Below are positions 49,345 to 62,029 of a DNA stretch of 64,000 nucleotides, one piece after another. Under the pieces are notes generated by a model, which saw nothing but the letters and a program-made list of their open reading frames with translations, was not told where the DNA came from and made no database searches. A program made the position numbers and the translations under genes. Location: contig CP141143.1 in NCBI GenBank assembly GCA_035235625.1, forward strand, positions 14,491,092 to 14,555,091, written 5' to 3'. Position 1 is the first letter of the stretch, and each line of letters opens with the position of its first letter. This stretch comes from Saururus chinensis. Lineage: Eukaryota > Streptophyta > Magnoliopsida > Piperales > Saururaceae.

Positions 49345-49643
49345 TTATTTTTATTATAAATAAAAATAATACAAAAAGCTACAAAACAAGCCAAGCAGAG
49401 CTCGAGCTTCAACCTAAAACCCAGCTTTCAAACTTCTCTATTGTGATCTGATTATAAATGTAAGTGATTAGGCCTTTTAGATGTATGCTAGTAGAGATGG
49501 CACGTAATTTCTTAATATTTGCTATCACCTTCATGAATATCTCTAAAAGCATGCTGCAAATATCTACTACTTTTTAATCATGAGGAATTTCTTATTTTGT
49601 TATATAACAAGTATACATTTTTAGAAGGCTCTTCTATGCGACG

Positions 49644-52112
49644 AATTCAATTGGGGTTAGCAAAGAAAATAAAGAATGGTGCACGTAAAATTGTTCTTGA
49701 CCAAGCTGAAGAGGCAAGAGTTGCTGCTTTTTCTGCATTCAAATCTCTGGGAGTTGTAGTACCACAGTTGTTGCAGCCCTTACTTCCTGAGAATATTGTC
49801 ATGCAAAATTCTAAATCTTCCTCTTCTGAGCAAGTTTCCAGCAGCTCATATATTTCGGAGCACAAAAAGGATTCCCCATCATTAGTAAACTTGCTTTCAG
49901 AAGATAGGCACCAAATGAGTAGTTGGTCTGCACCAGTTATTGGAAGAAATGAGTTAATTTCAACATGTGAGGTTAGGGCTGTTGATGTGGAGGGAGCCTC
50001 AACAGCTTTTGGTACAGAAAATGTTGGGGTTTTGGCTGTAAACACAAACTCCAAAGGGGAGCTTGACAATGTAGAAAATGATGGAGCACAGCGCAAAATA
50101 AATGGTCAAACAAATGACATAAGTTTAGACAATGCCGGGCCTATTTCTGTGAATAGTATGCCTGGTGGTTTTGATTCCTTTCTGGATATCTGGGATACTC
50201 AGACGGAGTTCCACTTTGATGTCCATTTCACCAAAAGATCAGAAAAAAGTTCTCTTGTCATTTTTGAGATCCAAGGGCTAGCCATTTGCTGGGAGAGTTC
50301 CCCTGTGTACTATGTTAATATCTACAAGGATCTGATGGCTCCTACAAATCTAATTCTTGATAAAAAGGATGCTTCGTCAAGGTTGGAGGACCCGGGCATG
50401 ATTTCTGGGTGGGAGATAGCTAAACAGAGGTGGGTGAGATTTTCAAAGATTATGGAAAGAATAAATGTAAGAAAGAGTTGCTGGAACTTGAAAGTGCAGA
50501 TTCAGGTCCTAAAAACTCCATGGATTTCGTATCAAAAAATTAGCGGCCTCAGCAGTGAGCTGAATAAGAAAAACGTTGAATTGGTAGATGGTTCATATTT
50601 TTTACTACCTCCAGTTACTGTTAAAGATGGGATTGACATGTCCATTGTAGCATGGCTTCTTTGGCCTGATGAGGAGAGCAGCTCTACTCCAAATCTTGAG
50701 AAGGTAATGTTGTATGTTAGTATGCCCTTGTTCTTTAGTTAATTATGATGTTTTACAAAACTGTGATATTTTGGCTGCATCTTGAATATGTCTCAGGAAG
50801 TGAAAAAGCGGTTATCTAGTGAAGCTCTTGCTGCTGCTAATCGGGATGGGAGGTGGAGAAATCAAATACGTCGAGCTGCTTATAATGGTTGTTGCCGTCG
50901 TGTTGCTCAAATAAGGGCTCTTTACTCCTCTTTATGGAAGTTACTCATCTCTCAAAATCTTGTTCAACCCCTTACCACCATTGAGAATCCACTGGTAAGT
51001 TTGTTGGTAGACTCATGATGGATTTCTACTAGTGATATATTGTGCATGCTGTTGAATATCCATAAATGTCCTTTTGAGTCTTTCTTTGAAACTGTCATTC
51101 GAAAATAATGTTTCTTTGCATATTCATCTTTTGGTTTTCTTTTTAGAGAGTTGCTTGAAGACTGAAATGCAGAAGTAATTGTGAAGAAGATGTTTATATT
51201 CAACTATAAAACGAATGGACTTAACAATATTATGTTGTAATTAACTTTGTTTTCAGGAATACTCATGCAACAAATAACAAGTATGTGGTAGCAATATAAT
51301 ATTGTTGTTGGATATCATGGTAAAAAAGAACATAAACCTTGTAATTTCTCCTCTTTTTTATCCTTATCCAAAATAAAATTCTATTTGACCTAGAAACGTG
51401 TGAACTTTGATACTTAGATATTATGAAAATTTGCAAATGTACTATAGGTAAATGTCTTGGCCGAGATGGAGCTTTGTGGAATAGGTGTTGACATGGAGTT
51501 CTGTCTTCAAGCAAGGCACTTACTGGCAGAAAAGTTAAGAGAGCTTCAGACAGAAGCTTATGAGCTTGCTGGCAGATCTTTTTCTCTTTCGAGCTCTGCA
51601 GAAACTGCAGATGTGCTTTACAAGCACTTGAAATTGCCTGTTCCAATGGGATCTAAGAAAGGGAAACAACATCCAAGCACTAATAAGCAGTCTTTGGATC
51701 TTCTTAGGTATTTTTTCAGTGACTTCATCAATATATGGAATCCTTGCCATAAACTATATTTACTAAAGGGTTTTTGTAAACCTGTTTTTTGCAGGAATCA
51801 ACATCCAATTATATTAGTAATTAAGGAGTACAGAACATTGTCAAAGCTTTTAAACTGTACGCTGGGATCAATATGCTTACAGTCTAGGCTTTGTAAGACA
51901 TCGCAGAAGTATACAGTTTGGGGCAATTGGCTTCAGACATCGACAGCTACTGGACGACTTTCTATGGAGGAACCTAATCTTCAGGTCAGTCTTTAATTTG
52001 CTAAGAAGTTCAAGCCTTCAATTTGTTTTATTTGTTAGTAGTAAATTATTTGTGTTTGTCTGATGTGGCTTCTTGTCTAGTGTGTTGAACATATGGTTGC
52101 ATTCACAATCCA
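49644..52112. repeat. Tract nearly identical to 29965-32433 (likely conversion tract)
   Basis: Across about 2.47 kb, covering most of exon 17 to the start of exon 21 with introns, I find one difference (one A fewer in an A-run near 51325). Substitutions are frequent on both sides. See findings. Confidence 0.75.
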
Positions 52113-53736
52113 CAATGGAAAAAAAAATTCAAGCACTTCAGCTGCTAAGCGCCAATGCCAAATAAGTGCTCGTGATTTCCTTATTCCGACTCAGGTAGTT
52201 CATTAATTTGCTTGGTGGTAGACCTGGTAGTGGAACGAAGTTTGTCTTAATGGAAAGTTATATCTGTCATAAATTATTTTATTTGCATTTCAGGAACATT
52301 GGCTACTCCTTGGAGCAGACTACTCGTAGATAGAACTTCGTTTAATGGCTCATTTTTCAGGGGATTCTTTGCTTATTGAACTTCTTAGCAAGCCAGATGG
52401 TGATGTATTTAAAATGATGGCTGCGAGGTGGACTGGGCAGCTGGAATCAGATGTAAGTCCCAAGGAGAGAGAGCAGATAAAAAAGTTGGTCTATGGAATA
52501 CTCTATGGAATGGGTGCAAATACACTTTCAGAACATCTAGAATGCAGTATAGATGAAGCTGGAGCTAAAATTCAGAGCTTTAAAAACTCTTTCCCTGGGG
52601 TTTCTGCCTGGCTTTGTCAAGCAGTTGCTTCCTGTCATCAGAAAAGGTAATTTTCTGCAAATTTATCTGCATCTATAAATGCTTCTGTTATATGTGCCTC
52701 ATTTGTCTTGCGATATAATGGCCAGATACATTGAGACTCTTAAAGGTAGAAAGCGTTTCCTGCCTAGTATAAAGTTTGGACATGGCAAAGAAAAATCCAA
52801 AGCTCAGCGACAGGCTGTGAATTCTATTTGTCAGGTAGGTGATGGTATTTCTACATCAGACATCAGACTATCCCACTGTCAAGATGATTATGGTGAAAAA
52901 TTTAAAATTTGACGGGGAAAGTGTTAACAGTTCTCCTTATCGCATGAAACATCTTATATTACCCGATAAATTTGGAGAAATGAGAAAAATATTAATGACT
53001 TTGATAGCTTTTTTACTTATGATTTTTTTATATTTCTACTGTTTTCACGAATGCTTCTCAATCGATAGTTTGGTCTTGTCTACTAAACTTGTTCTCTAAA
53101 ATCTATGGGAAGCAAGCTAAGTGAGTTAACTTTAAGGAAAGGTGAAGTAGTTGTTTTCAGTTTCTTAATATTGATGAAGTTAGTGTACTTTCAGGGCTCT
53201 GCTGCTGATATAATTAGACTCGCGATGATTAAGATTCATTCTGTAGTTTCTGAAGGTTCTGACTCACTTGAAGCCAGTACTTTAGATAGCTCTGAATTTC
53301 CCAACCTCAGAGGTCACTGTCGAATTCTGTTGCAGGTTTGGTGCATGTAGATGATGGATTTGACTTTGTTGTTTTGTTTTAAGTACGTGGATTGAAAAAA
53401 CATTAATTGATACTTGTTTTTTGTTTGGTTACATATTTCTCGCTGATTGTGATGGATGTCTCATGAAAGGTACATGATGAGTTATTACTGGAAGTTGATT
53501 CTGCATTGCTCAAGGAGGCTGGATTGTTGCTCAAAAAAAGCATGGAGACTGCTGCTTCCCTTTTAGGTATAGTCTAAATAATGGCTTACAATCGATTATA
53601 TGGATATTTTTTGCACTGCCCTTTTGTTGAAGTAAATTTTAATTATGTTTCTTTTGTTGTTTTAGTTCCTCTTCGTGTCAAGTTGAAGGTGGGAAAAACA
53701 TGGGGTTCAATGGAAACTGTCGATGATGGCTTATGA

Positions 53737-54584
53737 GTTGCACTATTTGATGCTTCTGCTACACACTTCTATGTGTCGAACCAGAAATTTGTACATGGTT
53801 GAAGAGTTGTCTGGTTTTTTGGGCTCTGATTCGCATTAAATCAGGGCTAATTTTGTAAGCACATCCACGATGGTTCACTTCATTTATCTGCTTCGGCTAC
53901 TTTGCTAGTTTATATTCTTGTCTTTGTTTCTAATATTTGCAACTGAGCACATGAGATGATTTACATTTTCTACTTGTGTCAGCTTCTGAGGGATATTCTA
54001 TTATAATGATATGAACAGGTTACTCATTTTACGTGGTAGACGGTGATCAGATTGGTGTCACACGTCGTTGCCAAAGGGCCAGATTTGAAAGCTTGATAGA
54101 TGTTGTAGAGATTCTCTATTTCACCAACAAGAACAGCATATTTGGAATGGTTTTTGTGCTATACGGCCGTACATTAATGTTGTCATGGACTCATTGGTTT
54201 CATCCATAGTATGTTCGCTTGCTTGCATACTGGAGTCTGCTGGTTGAGTCCGCCGAATCTACCCTGGCGAGTGTTCAAGTAGGTAAGTTTTCTGATTTTA
54301 AAGGGCTACCAATGTATAGGTGGGCTATTCATTTGAGCATACAAGCTATCATCATCGCTACAATGCATTCAAGAAAACAGTCTACATGAGAATGTTCCAG
54401 ATACTGAACCTGGCAGCATGGTGGCAGCTGTTGACACTTGGCAATCTCCCTTCAAGCTTTTACGGGGTTGTGTGAGAAGCTTTACGAGTCTCGAGGCTGA
54501 AAAGTGTTTATGCTGTGCAAGTTTGTACTAGGAAGTTGAATAAGTCATGATTGTACATATCGGATTTAAGAAAATTTTAGTTTG
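53737..54584 (+). other. Duplicated TEBICHI 3' flank
   Basis: Copy of 34059-34907 with a few substitutions; no gene. Confidence 0.6.
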
Positions 54585-54826
54585 TACTCTCTCTGTCCGT
54601 TAAAATAAAAATATTAATTTTTATGAAACGAAGAAACTTACATTTAAGAGAAGGAAAAATAAGCTTATGATACTTTTTTACATACTAAACTACTTAAATT
54701 TAACAAAATAGTAAGCTTATGATACTTTTTTTATATATTCAACTACTTAAATTTAACAAAATAGAGTTATTAATATAGAATTTTTTTTTTTGTTAAATGG
54801 AGCTATTAATTTAAGATGGAGGGAGT
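54585..54826. mobile_element. Stowaway-type MITE, duplicate of 34908-35150
   Basis: Same insertion as in the proximal copy, with the right end partly eroded by a poly-T expansion. Confidence 0.75.
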
Positions 54827-56214
54827 TTTTTTTTTTTTGTTAAAATTGTAGGAAAATTCATTGTAGAATGTTGTTTGAGAGGAAAATATGGAAGATCTAA
54901 TTGTAATTTGGGAAAAGGTACTTTATGATTATATTATCATACAATTATATTGTTCTTTTACCTGTTCTAATTCTGTGTATTAGGTTTTTCCTGTGTTTAG
55001 TTGTTTCCTAATACGGGTTTCATGAAAAAAGTTTGATAGTGCTTAGGGGATGTCAGCGATTCAAAGCAGGACCAGTAATGGGAGATTTCTTTCTTGTCCA
55101 GCTTAAGTTGGACCGCGTTACGGGGAGGTAAACAACTGGAATTTAGAAACTACCAAATTAACAAACTAGACTTAATAAACACAAAAACTAAAACGTGTTA
55201 TCCCCCGTTACTTAGGTACCCTGTGTTAAACTTACCCATTTTTTTACTTATACTTTGGTTATGAAAAATAATACGAAGATTTTTGTTTAACTCTATGTAC
55301 CTAAGTCTCCTTTGAGTGCTTCTAAGTTACTGTCTGTGTTTTGTGGGGGTGCCACCTAGATGTAGCAAAGGGCCGAGTTGACCCATTCACGATTGGCCCA
55401 ACTTGGCCCCATAAAATGTGGGGGTCATGTCGGGCTCAAGTTTGGGGCCTAGGGCCTAAATAGGTCCGACCTTCGAGCTCTATGGCTGACTGATCGGTTT
55501 TGCCCTTTGGGCTTTAGGAGCTATATGACTTGGTGGGCCTAACCCATTAGGCCTTATAGGCTAATTTTTTTTTGGGCAGGCCCAAGTTCTTCCCGACAAA
55601 TAAAGATGAGGGCTGGGCGAGGGCTGGCCTTGAAAGGGCCCTTTGCCACTACTACTAGTGCCACCCACCAACCATTGCATAAACAAAAAGGGAATTAAAC
55701 TCCCCGTTAAGTGCTTTAATATCTGTCGAGGGCTACCTCCTACCAATTATTGCACAAATAGACGGAGAATTCAAATCTCCATTTAGTACTTTAATATCTG
55801 GCGAGGGGTACTCCTTACTAAAATCTAGACAATCTCTTACTCATAGAATTATACTAGTCGTCGAAGTTATAGTACTTGTCGGAGCTATTGCTAAATGGCA
55901 GAAGAATGACAGAGGAAAGGAAAAAGATGAAGGGTCGTTAGAGCTACAGTGTTCGGTGGTTACTCTAATTTTGGCCTAGGGGATAAATAGGGCATTGAAG
56001 TAAAACATTATTATTTTCTTTGCTTTTGCTTGGGGGATAGGAAATAATCAAGGTGTGAATAGCAACAGGGCCGGCTCAATATAACTCAAGGCCTAAGGCA
56101 AAAATTTTAACATTTAATATAACTATAATAATATAATTAATAAATAAATAGTTTTAGTAAAAAAAATTATTGCATTTTGAGAAGAGAAATTTCTAATTAG
56201 GTTATTTTCAAATA
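54827..56214. other. Duplicated intergenic DNA
   Basis: Copy of 35151-36540; no gene seen. Confidence 0.5.
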
Positions 56215-56598
56215 GATTAATAAATCGGTTTTTTTTAGTCAACTAGAGCCCCTGTATCAATGGAACTTCGAGGCGGTTAGGTCTCTAACGAACCAAGCCA
56301 AATAAAGAATAGGAAGAATTGTAATTAAAATAGAAATCATGTGATTGTAATGACAAGACTTAAGAGTCTCGACAAAATGATTCATACTAAGAAAAACATA
56401 TCCTAATTCCTACTTCAACCTCAAAATTTTCTGTCAATAAATATTACAATGTCATCCTGGTTTAATTTTAATGATCTCTATACTACGAAATTGTAAAAAA
56501 AAAAAAACCGCTACTTCTCTCTTCTTGATCTGAATCTAGTTATACTGTCGTTTCCTATTGAGGAATTCTTCCATTCAAATGTGGTAAAATGAAAATCC

Positions 56599-57464
56599 TT
56601 AACTAGGAGAAATTGATGAGGATCTTGCATTGGCGGCTGAATAAATAGTGATGAAGAAGAACATCACCAAAGCAAGGTAAGAGAACCCAATGGAAATCAT
56701 GGCTTGATGACAAAACCTTACAAAAGGATTGCAAATGGCAGCCCAACCTGTGTGTACGTTCCCATATTTGCCCACAAAACCTATTGCTATCGCCGTTGAG
56801 GTTGCCGCTATGCTTAGTCCCATTATTATATGCAAATAACAAAACATATACAATTTCATATTAGTAGTCAAATATATTGGTCTCTACGACAATTATACTT
56901 GTTGATAGTCACACACTATATAAAAAATATAATTTTATTCATGTATGCATCTTATCTAGCAAGACATCAAAATATAGAGCAAAAGAGAATAGTTCTAAGG
57001 ACATGCACTATATGGCTTATAAGTAAGGGAAAGAACATGCATGCAAGGCCATGAATGAAGAAGATACGTTACTTACCATATCAAGCAAAAACATCAAGAA
57101 TCTTTGCCGTTTCGAAGTGACAACAAAAAACAACGGTAAAGAAATTAGAGAATAGGCAGCGGTAATAGAATTTGCAATCACCAAAAACCTGCGCATATCC
57201 ATGCACACAGAAATTGTTAAGCATCGAACGAGTTGACATTCCTAAAAGTTTTCGTCTGGCTACCTACTTGAAAGCACTAGTATATGAATATTTCGCGTCC
57301 AGTTGGAGCCCAAAAAGTACAAGCGTTTGCTTGTTTTTTGCCATGATAAACGTGGAAGCAATAGCATATCCAAAAGCGACTAGCCGGAAGATGAACTATA
57401 GTAAGAAGAATCCCCTGGCCCTGGGAGACGGGCTCGCATCCAACCTCGACTGCTCGATCGCCAT
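56599..57464 (-). pseudogene. CASP-like membrane protein, copy C, disabled
   Basis: Same layout as copies A and B: exons 57268-57464, 57077-57188 and 56599-56829. Two defects are visible. Codon 23, CAG (Gln) in A and B, is TAG here (57396-57398 on the minus strand). The splice acceptor before exon 3, ...TTTGCAG in B and TTTGTAG in A, is changed to ...TTTGCAT by an A at 56830. Either would block a full-length product. The remaining sequence still encodes the four-helix CASPL1-type protein, so the loss is recent. Confidence 0.9.
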
Positions 57465-57647
57465 TAATACGCAATAGCAAGAGGAAGGAGGACGACATCG
57501 CAATACCAAGAGCCGAGAGGATGAAATCGCAATAGAATAGCAAGAGCCGAGAGGAGATCAGTACATATATATAACTCATGTCGAGAGAGTCCGTCTCCTT
57601 ATATAACTCATGTCTCCGTGAGCACCACGTTGGAGACACGTACGGAT

Positions 57648-58281
57648 CAATAATATTAGAACGTTCTTTGGTGGGGAGAGTTTATGACTTTAAACCTATC
57701 CTTGTGAAAGATTGTAGGGTTTATTAGCTAATTGGTAAACATGGTGTCCTATTAAGCCATTTGTGTAATCCAAAATAATTAAAATTACATATAAAAAGGT
57801 AATATTACTAGCACCCTAAATATACGAGTACACGCATTTGAAAAATAATTTAATATTTATTGAATTTTAATTGGGGATTATTTGTCTTTGCAATTTAGTT
57901 AAGACTATTAATTCTAAAAATAAATCTAAAGAAACCTCTTGTCTAGAGATTTTGTTTAGTAAGTAACTTATTATTGAGAGAAATAATAGTGAGTTAACGT
58001 GCTTTCTGACGGAGGAGGTCATGTGAATAAGGTTTATAAAGGCGAAAGGCAGGGTAGAGATTGGGCTTGGGTGTAAGTTTCTATGTTAATAAAATGAGCC
58101 TAGTGGTAATTTATAGTAATTATGCCTTTACCCATAAAAGAATGTTGAACAAGTAAAATTTAATTTTAATTTTTATATTTTTACTAAAAGAGAAAGTTTG
58201 TATTGTCTCGATGACAATAAAGAAAATCTTTATTAGTCTAGTTCTATCTCCCAAACAATATGGGTTTTTTTATAGTGTTGA
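57648..58281. other. AT-rich intergenic DNA after the duplication
   Basis: No gene or recognised repeat. Begins abruptly where similarity to the CASP-like promoter ends. Confidence 0.45.
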
Positions 58282-61200
58282 TGTCACGACCGAGAATTTT
58301 AAAATCATTTTTAAAAAAAGCACAAGCGATAAATCATGATCAAATTTTCTCTCTTTAAATCAAATCAAATCAATCGACTAAAATATTTAAGTTGTGATAA
58401 CTGGGTTTCACAAATGCGAATATCAAAACTTATGATATTATTATACGTGTCAAAATTCAGTAAATGGCAGGTTAACCCTTTAAGTACAAGTCTACCGAGT
58501 GTCTGAAAATAAACAACTAAGTAAATTTGGCTCTTACGCCGGTAATTACGATTACTTACAAGATTGCAAAAGCAAGAAGTTAGATCACACTAGTGCAATA
58601 TCGTCCTCAAACGTCCATCAACGTCTCGATCTCGCAACATCCCCATGTAAAGAACCTGCAAGCAAACAAGACCAAGCGGGCAACAAAACATCTCCTCCCC
58701 TTAGAGGAGCATTTTAAAAGAACAAAAATATTAATTAATATTTTTCGGATCGAGCTAACATCACCCGATGTTAGTTGCCTACGTACTCATCAGACAACAT
58801 ATTCAATGTTTCCAATAAGATTGGATCTAGACGTAGTTCTGCCTAAAACTACATTATACTAAGAAGCATAACATTATATATGCAATGCTTAAGTATTTTA
58901 AAGCAACTAGCATTTTATGTAAGTCCTTTAATCGTTCCAATTGTTCTAATTAAATAAGCAATATCAAACAATGTTATTAATTATCTATTAAATAATTATT
59001 CGATAATTAATATCCCCGTCTAGTCCCAATGACAGACTTATTAGATGTCAATCTAAGTGACAAATGATACACTTACCATAGACCACCCTCAAAGGTAAAT
59101 CCATGACGAAAACCCTGTAATCCACCAAGAAGTACAATCACCCATCATAGCCCATAAAGACCTAACTAGAGTGGAAGGGTGTGGTCTACAACAACACCTA
59201 AACAGAAGTGGCGGGAAAAGCCAACAAAGAAGGATGTCAGCTAATCCCAATGTGTGTACACTAAATGAACCTCAATAGATCAGAAGTGTGCTCGGCTCAC
59301 GCAGAACTCCCTCCAACGGGGAGGTGCAACTACACGGTCAAATCAACAGCTCCTTAATAGAGCTAAAACTCATGAAACCATTCTGAACCCTTTCTTGCTC
59401 ATCATTAAGCTAGGATTTCGAATTACTATCCCAAACCCTATTAGTCCCTTCTAGACCAGGGTTTTAAACTTGAAACTGCCATCGATTCATCAACTAAGGC
59501 AAATCATCAGGTCAAAAGGCTTTGCTAACTCTATGAACTAGTCCCAGACCCCTCTAAGGTATTTTAGTCTTTATCTTGATTATGTGTTCTCCGCCAAATC
59601 CAAAGCTATTTAACCAAATTGATTAATCTTTCATTAATCATAAGTTAGTGATAAATAACTATTGCAGCATTAATAGAAAAATATCGAAATAATGAACAAC
59701 ATAAACAATCAGAACCACACAAGTCCACATAATTGTTCGAGCTCTCATGCCCTAACCCTCATTGGGTTAACTTATTAAATCTTTATTGAAAACTGGTCAT
59801 AATGTACATAAGGGCATTAAAGTAATTATCTAACATTAGATATGATCCTCTATGCTCTCGGGTAAGTCTTTAACCTCTCAAAAGGTTTTAGTATCACAAT
59901 GGCCTGTTAATTTCATCCACACGAATGTGGGCCGGTTCGCTAATAAGGGTATTTCTATCTTTTTGTTGACAGCTTCCCTAAACCTTAAAAGGTCCAAAAC
60001 AAACCACAAGGGTACACCTTGATGTTATGAACCCGAGGTGATTTTTTTACTGTTTAACAGGGTCGTAAATCCCTTAAACCGACCCCGATTTAATTAACCG
60101 TCATACCTTAACCCTAGGGGGTAAACAATCAATTATTTATTTACTGGGATTTTTCCTTAGCTTATGACTTCGTCCAAATTTAGGATACATATTAAAATAT
60201 CATTTAGACTTTTCTCAATTCTTAACTCAACTCATAGGCCCTTGAACCAGAGCCCCTAAGTCTGGTCATTAGCATCATTTTACGATTCAACTCATAAAGG
60301 TAAATTAGACATTTCAAATTTTTTGGGATGGTTCCCTAGTTTGAAACTTGGTAAGGACACTCGGCATATGCTCATGGTCATTTGTAATTTTTTCTGACTA
60401 TTTTAACCTACTAAATCGAACCCGGTGCAGTCAGTCTATTATGTGTGTTTTTTTAGAGCCGGATTGAACCCGGTCGGGTTACCCGACCCGGTCCAGGGAG
60501 CAGATGACCCGCATTGCTGGTTGTCTTCCCCACGATCGGCCAAAGGCCGTTCGGCCTCTTGCGGTGCCGCCCCCTACCATGGCGGAGGGGTGGGCAGCTC
60601 ACGAGATTCGGACCATCGGTACACGATGGAACCAACTGCATTGGTCTTGCCGCTGTTCGGTGGCCAGCTGGCAGCCAAAAGACTGCATTTTTTTTTTCAC
60701 AAAACGGCAATGTCGTCGCGGCTAGGGCCAGTGCGGACCAGGCCGGTGCGGCTGGGTCCATTGCAGCCTGGAACAATGCATCCGTGACTGGCGCAACCTC
60801 GGCCAGCTATTTTTTTTCATGCCCTAGCTCGGTGGCGTCTGTGGGCCTGAGCCCGGCCCTCCGCTGAGGGAGTCTGATGCAGCCGCCCAGAAGGATCAAA
60901 AATATTTACAGAAGAGCTATATTGTTTAACAAAATCACAAAACAGTAATTTCTGTAATGAGTGATCATGTAAATTACAAAATACAAAAATCTAGTTTTTA
61001 TTCAAATTTATTTACGAAAGCTTTTGTTATTCTTCACCTAAATACAACTACAACGATCCTACCTTAATCGCCGATTTGTTGTCGATCCGCCGCCGCCGGA
61101 GCCTTGCTGTCGACTACCTTCTCTCCTCGTATCAGGCAAAGACTCCCTCATAGTGCTTTAATCCTCCCTTTTATAAACATAGGGATTAGACCTTAATCCC

Positions 61201-61563
61201 CCTAGAGGTTGGGTCAAACCTCTTAACTCAAGCAACTTAATGAGGCCTCTAAAAATTAATTTCGCAATACTAATTAATCGAGCCCGCAAAACGACTTAAA
61301 CGGCCTTAATACACATTTAAATCGGGTAAACAGGCCCTATATGATATGTTCAACTTTGAACAGTCGTATCTCCCACATCCGAACTCCGATTCGTGCGTTC
61401 TTGGTGGCGTTTCAAATATTTATCAATCTACTTTCTAATAAAATTAGTTTCAACTAGAAATCTCTTTATCAAGGAAGTTATTATACTAAGAAAGTGAAAG
61501 AGTCAAACAACCTAATTTCTATGTATTTAATTTTTAAAACTTAAAAAAAATCAGGATATTACA
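58282..61563 (-). mobile_element. 3.28-kb LTR-like element on the minus strand
   Basis: On the minus strand it starts TGTAATATCC and ends GGTCGTGACA. Length and ends resemble the element at 15091-18352 (TGTAAGGACT...GAGTGTGACA, 3.26 kb). A TTTATAAAAGGGAGGATTA promoter-like segment lies near 61166-61184 (minus strand), and a GC-rich block at 60430-60880. No retroelement protein was recognised. The flanks GTTGA and CTTCA do not form a clean target duplication, so the boundaries are less sure than for the other LTRs. Confidence 0.6.
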
Positions 61564-61944
61564 CTTCATATCCCATTCTATTATACTAGACACATATTTG
61601 TAAAGGGATGGGGGAGCCTTCATTTTTTTTGGGCTTTATGTCTAAGGCTCTAGCAGGCCCTGAAGAGCAATGTTTTAAAAAATATTAGTGAATGAGAAAA
61701 CGACCAGCATGAAATTTAAGAAGCAACTTCATGCAAAGTGTACGTGCAGAACTTGTGTTCGCCGATCACCAGCTTCGAACATTTAACAATGTTGCACACT
61801 TTCCATGTGTTTCTTCGTCGTTCTACGTCTTTAGCTAGGTGTTTCATGTTTAAAAACTTACATTTATAATTTGTTATATTGACCAAAACTCGTAGGCCGA
61901 ATAGCGCGACTCAGAGTAGAGATGAGGACGATGTATTCCATAAC
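61564..61944. other. Intergenic DNA upstream of the last gene
   Basis: AT-rich, no gene seen. It leads into the promoter described next. Confidence 0.45.
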
Positions 61945-62023
61945 TGGGCCTGCCCGTCTTTTATCCGCCTATCAAGTCATGCCAAGATGGGCCATGGGCC
62001 AAAGGCAGTTGGCTCTTGGCCCA
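61945..62023 (+). promoter_or_regulatory. Cluster of four TGGGCC (site II) motifs
   Basis: TGGGCC at 61945-61950, 61988-61993 and 61995-62000, and its complement GGCCCA at 62018-62023. Such TGGGCY clusters are typical plant promoter elements, bound by TCP factors, of housekeeping, ribosomal and mitochondrial protein genes. They lie just before a CT-rich leader-like sequence, as expected for a promoter. Confidence 0.6.
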
Positions 62024-62029
62024 TCACTT

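Larger units (their letters stand above)
44448..53736 (+). pseudogene. TEBICHI / polymerase theta pseudogene (5'-truncated, internally deleted)
   Basis: Corresponds to exons 4 (partial) to 26 of the intact gene. Exons 1-3 and most of 4 are missing. Exons 12-16 are deleted at a junction near 49425. Premature stops: TGA 44631-44633 (exon 4), TAG 48563-48565 and TGA 48584-48586 (exon 11, in and beside the [10 protein letters not shown] motif), and TAG 52327-52329 (exon 22, replacing Gln of motif A, DYSQIELR). Remaining pieces: 44448-44660, 44860-44924, 45823-45928, 46799-46999, 47093-47293, 47421-47582, 47678-47917, 48401-48613, 49625-50703, 50797-50994, 51448-51707, 51795-51984, 52081-52194, 52294-52646, 52726-52834, 53195-53335, 53470-53566, 53666-53736. 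Splice sites are mostly intact, so a non-coding or partial transcript is possible, but no functional polymerase or helicase. Confidence 0.95.
44448..57647. repeat. Segmental duplication, distal copy (13.2 kb)
   Basis: Begins at GATGAC in TEBICHI exon 4 sequence and ends at ACACGTACGGAT in the CASP-like promoter, where similarity to 37973 stops. It lacks the equivalent of 27130-29747. Same orientation as the proximal copy. Confidence 0.95.

Noticed and set aside
56215-57647. CASP-like unit C as a mosaic of A and B through gene conversion
   Set aside because: C shares some sites with B and others with A, but with three sequences and no outgroup, private changes in A and B explain this equally well.
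60425-60867. Overlapping 73-120-codon ORFs
   Set aside because: They lie in the GC-rich part of an LTR-like element and show no domain.
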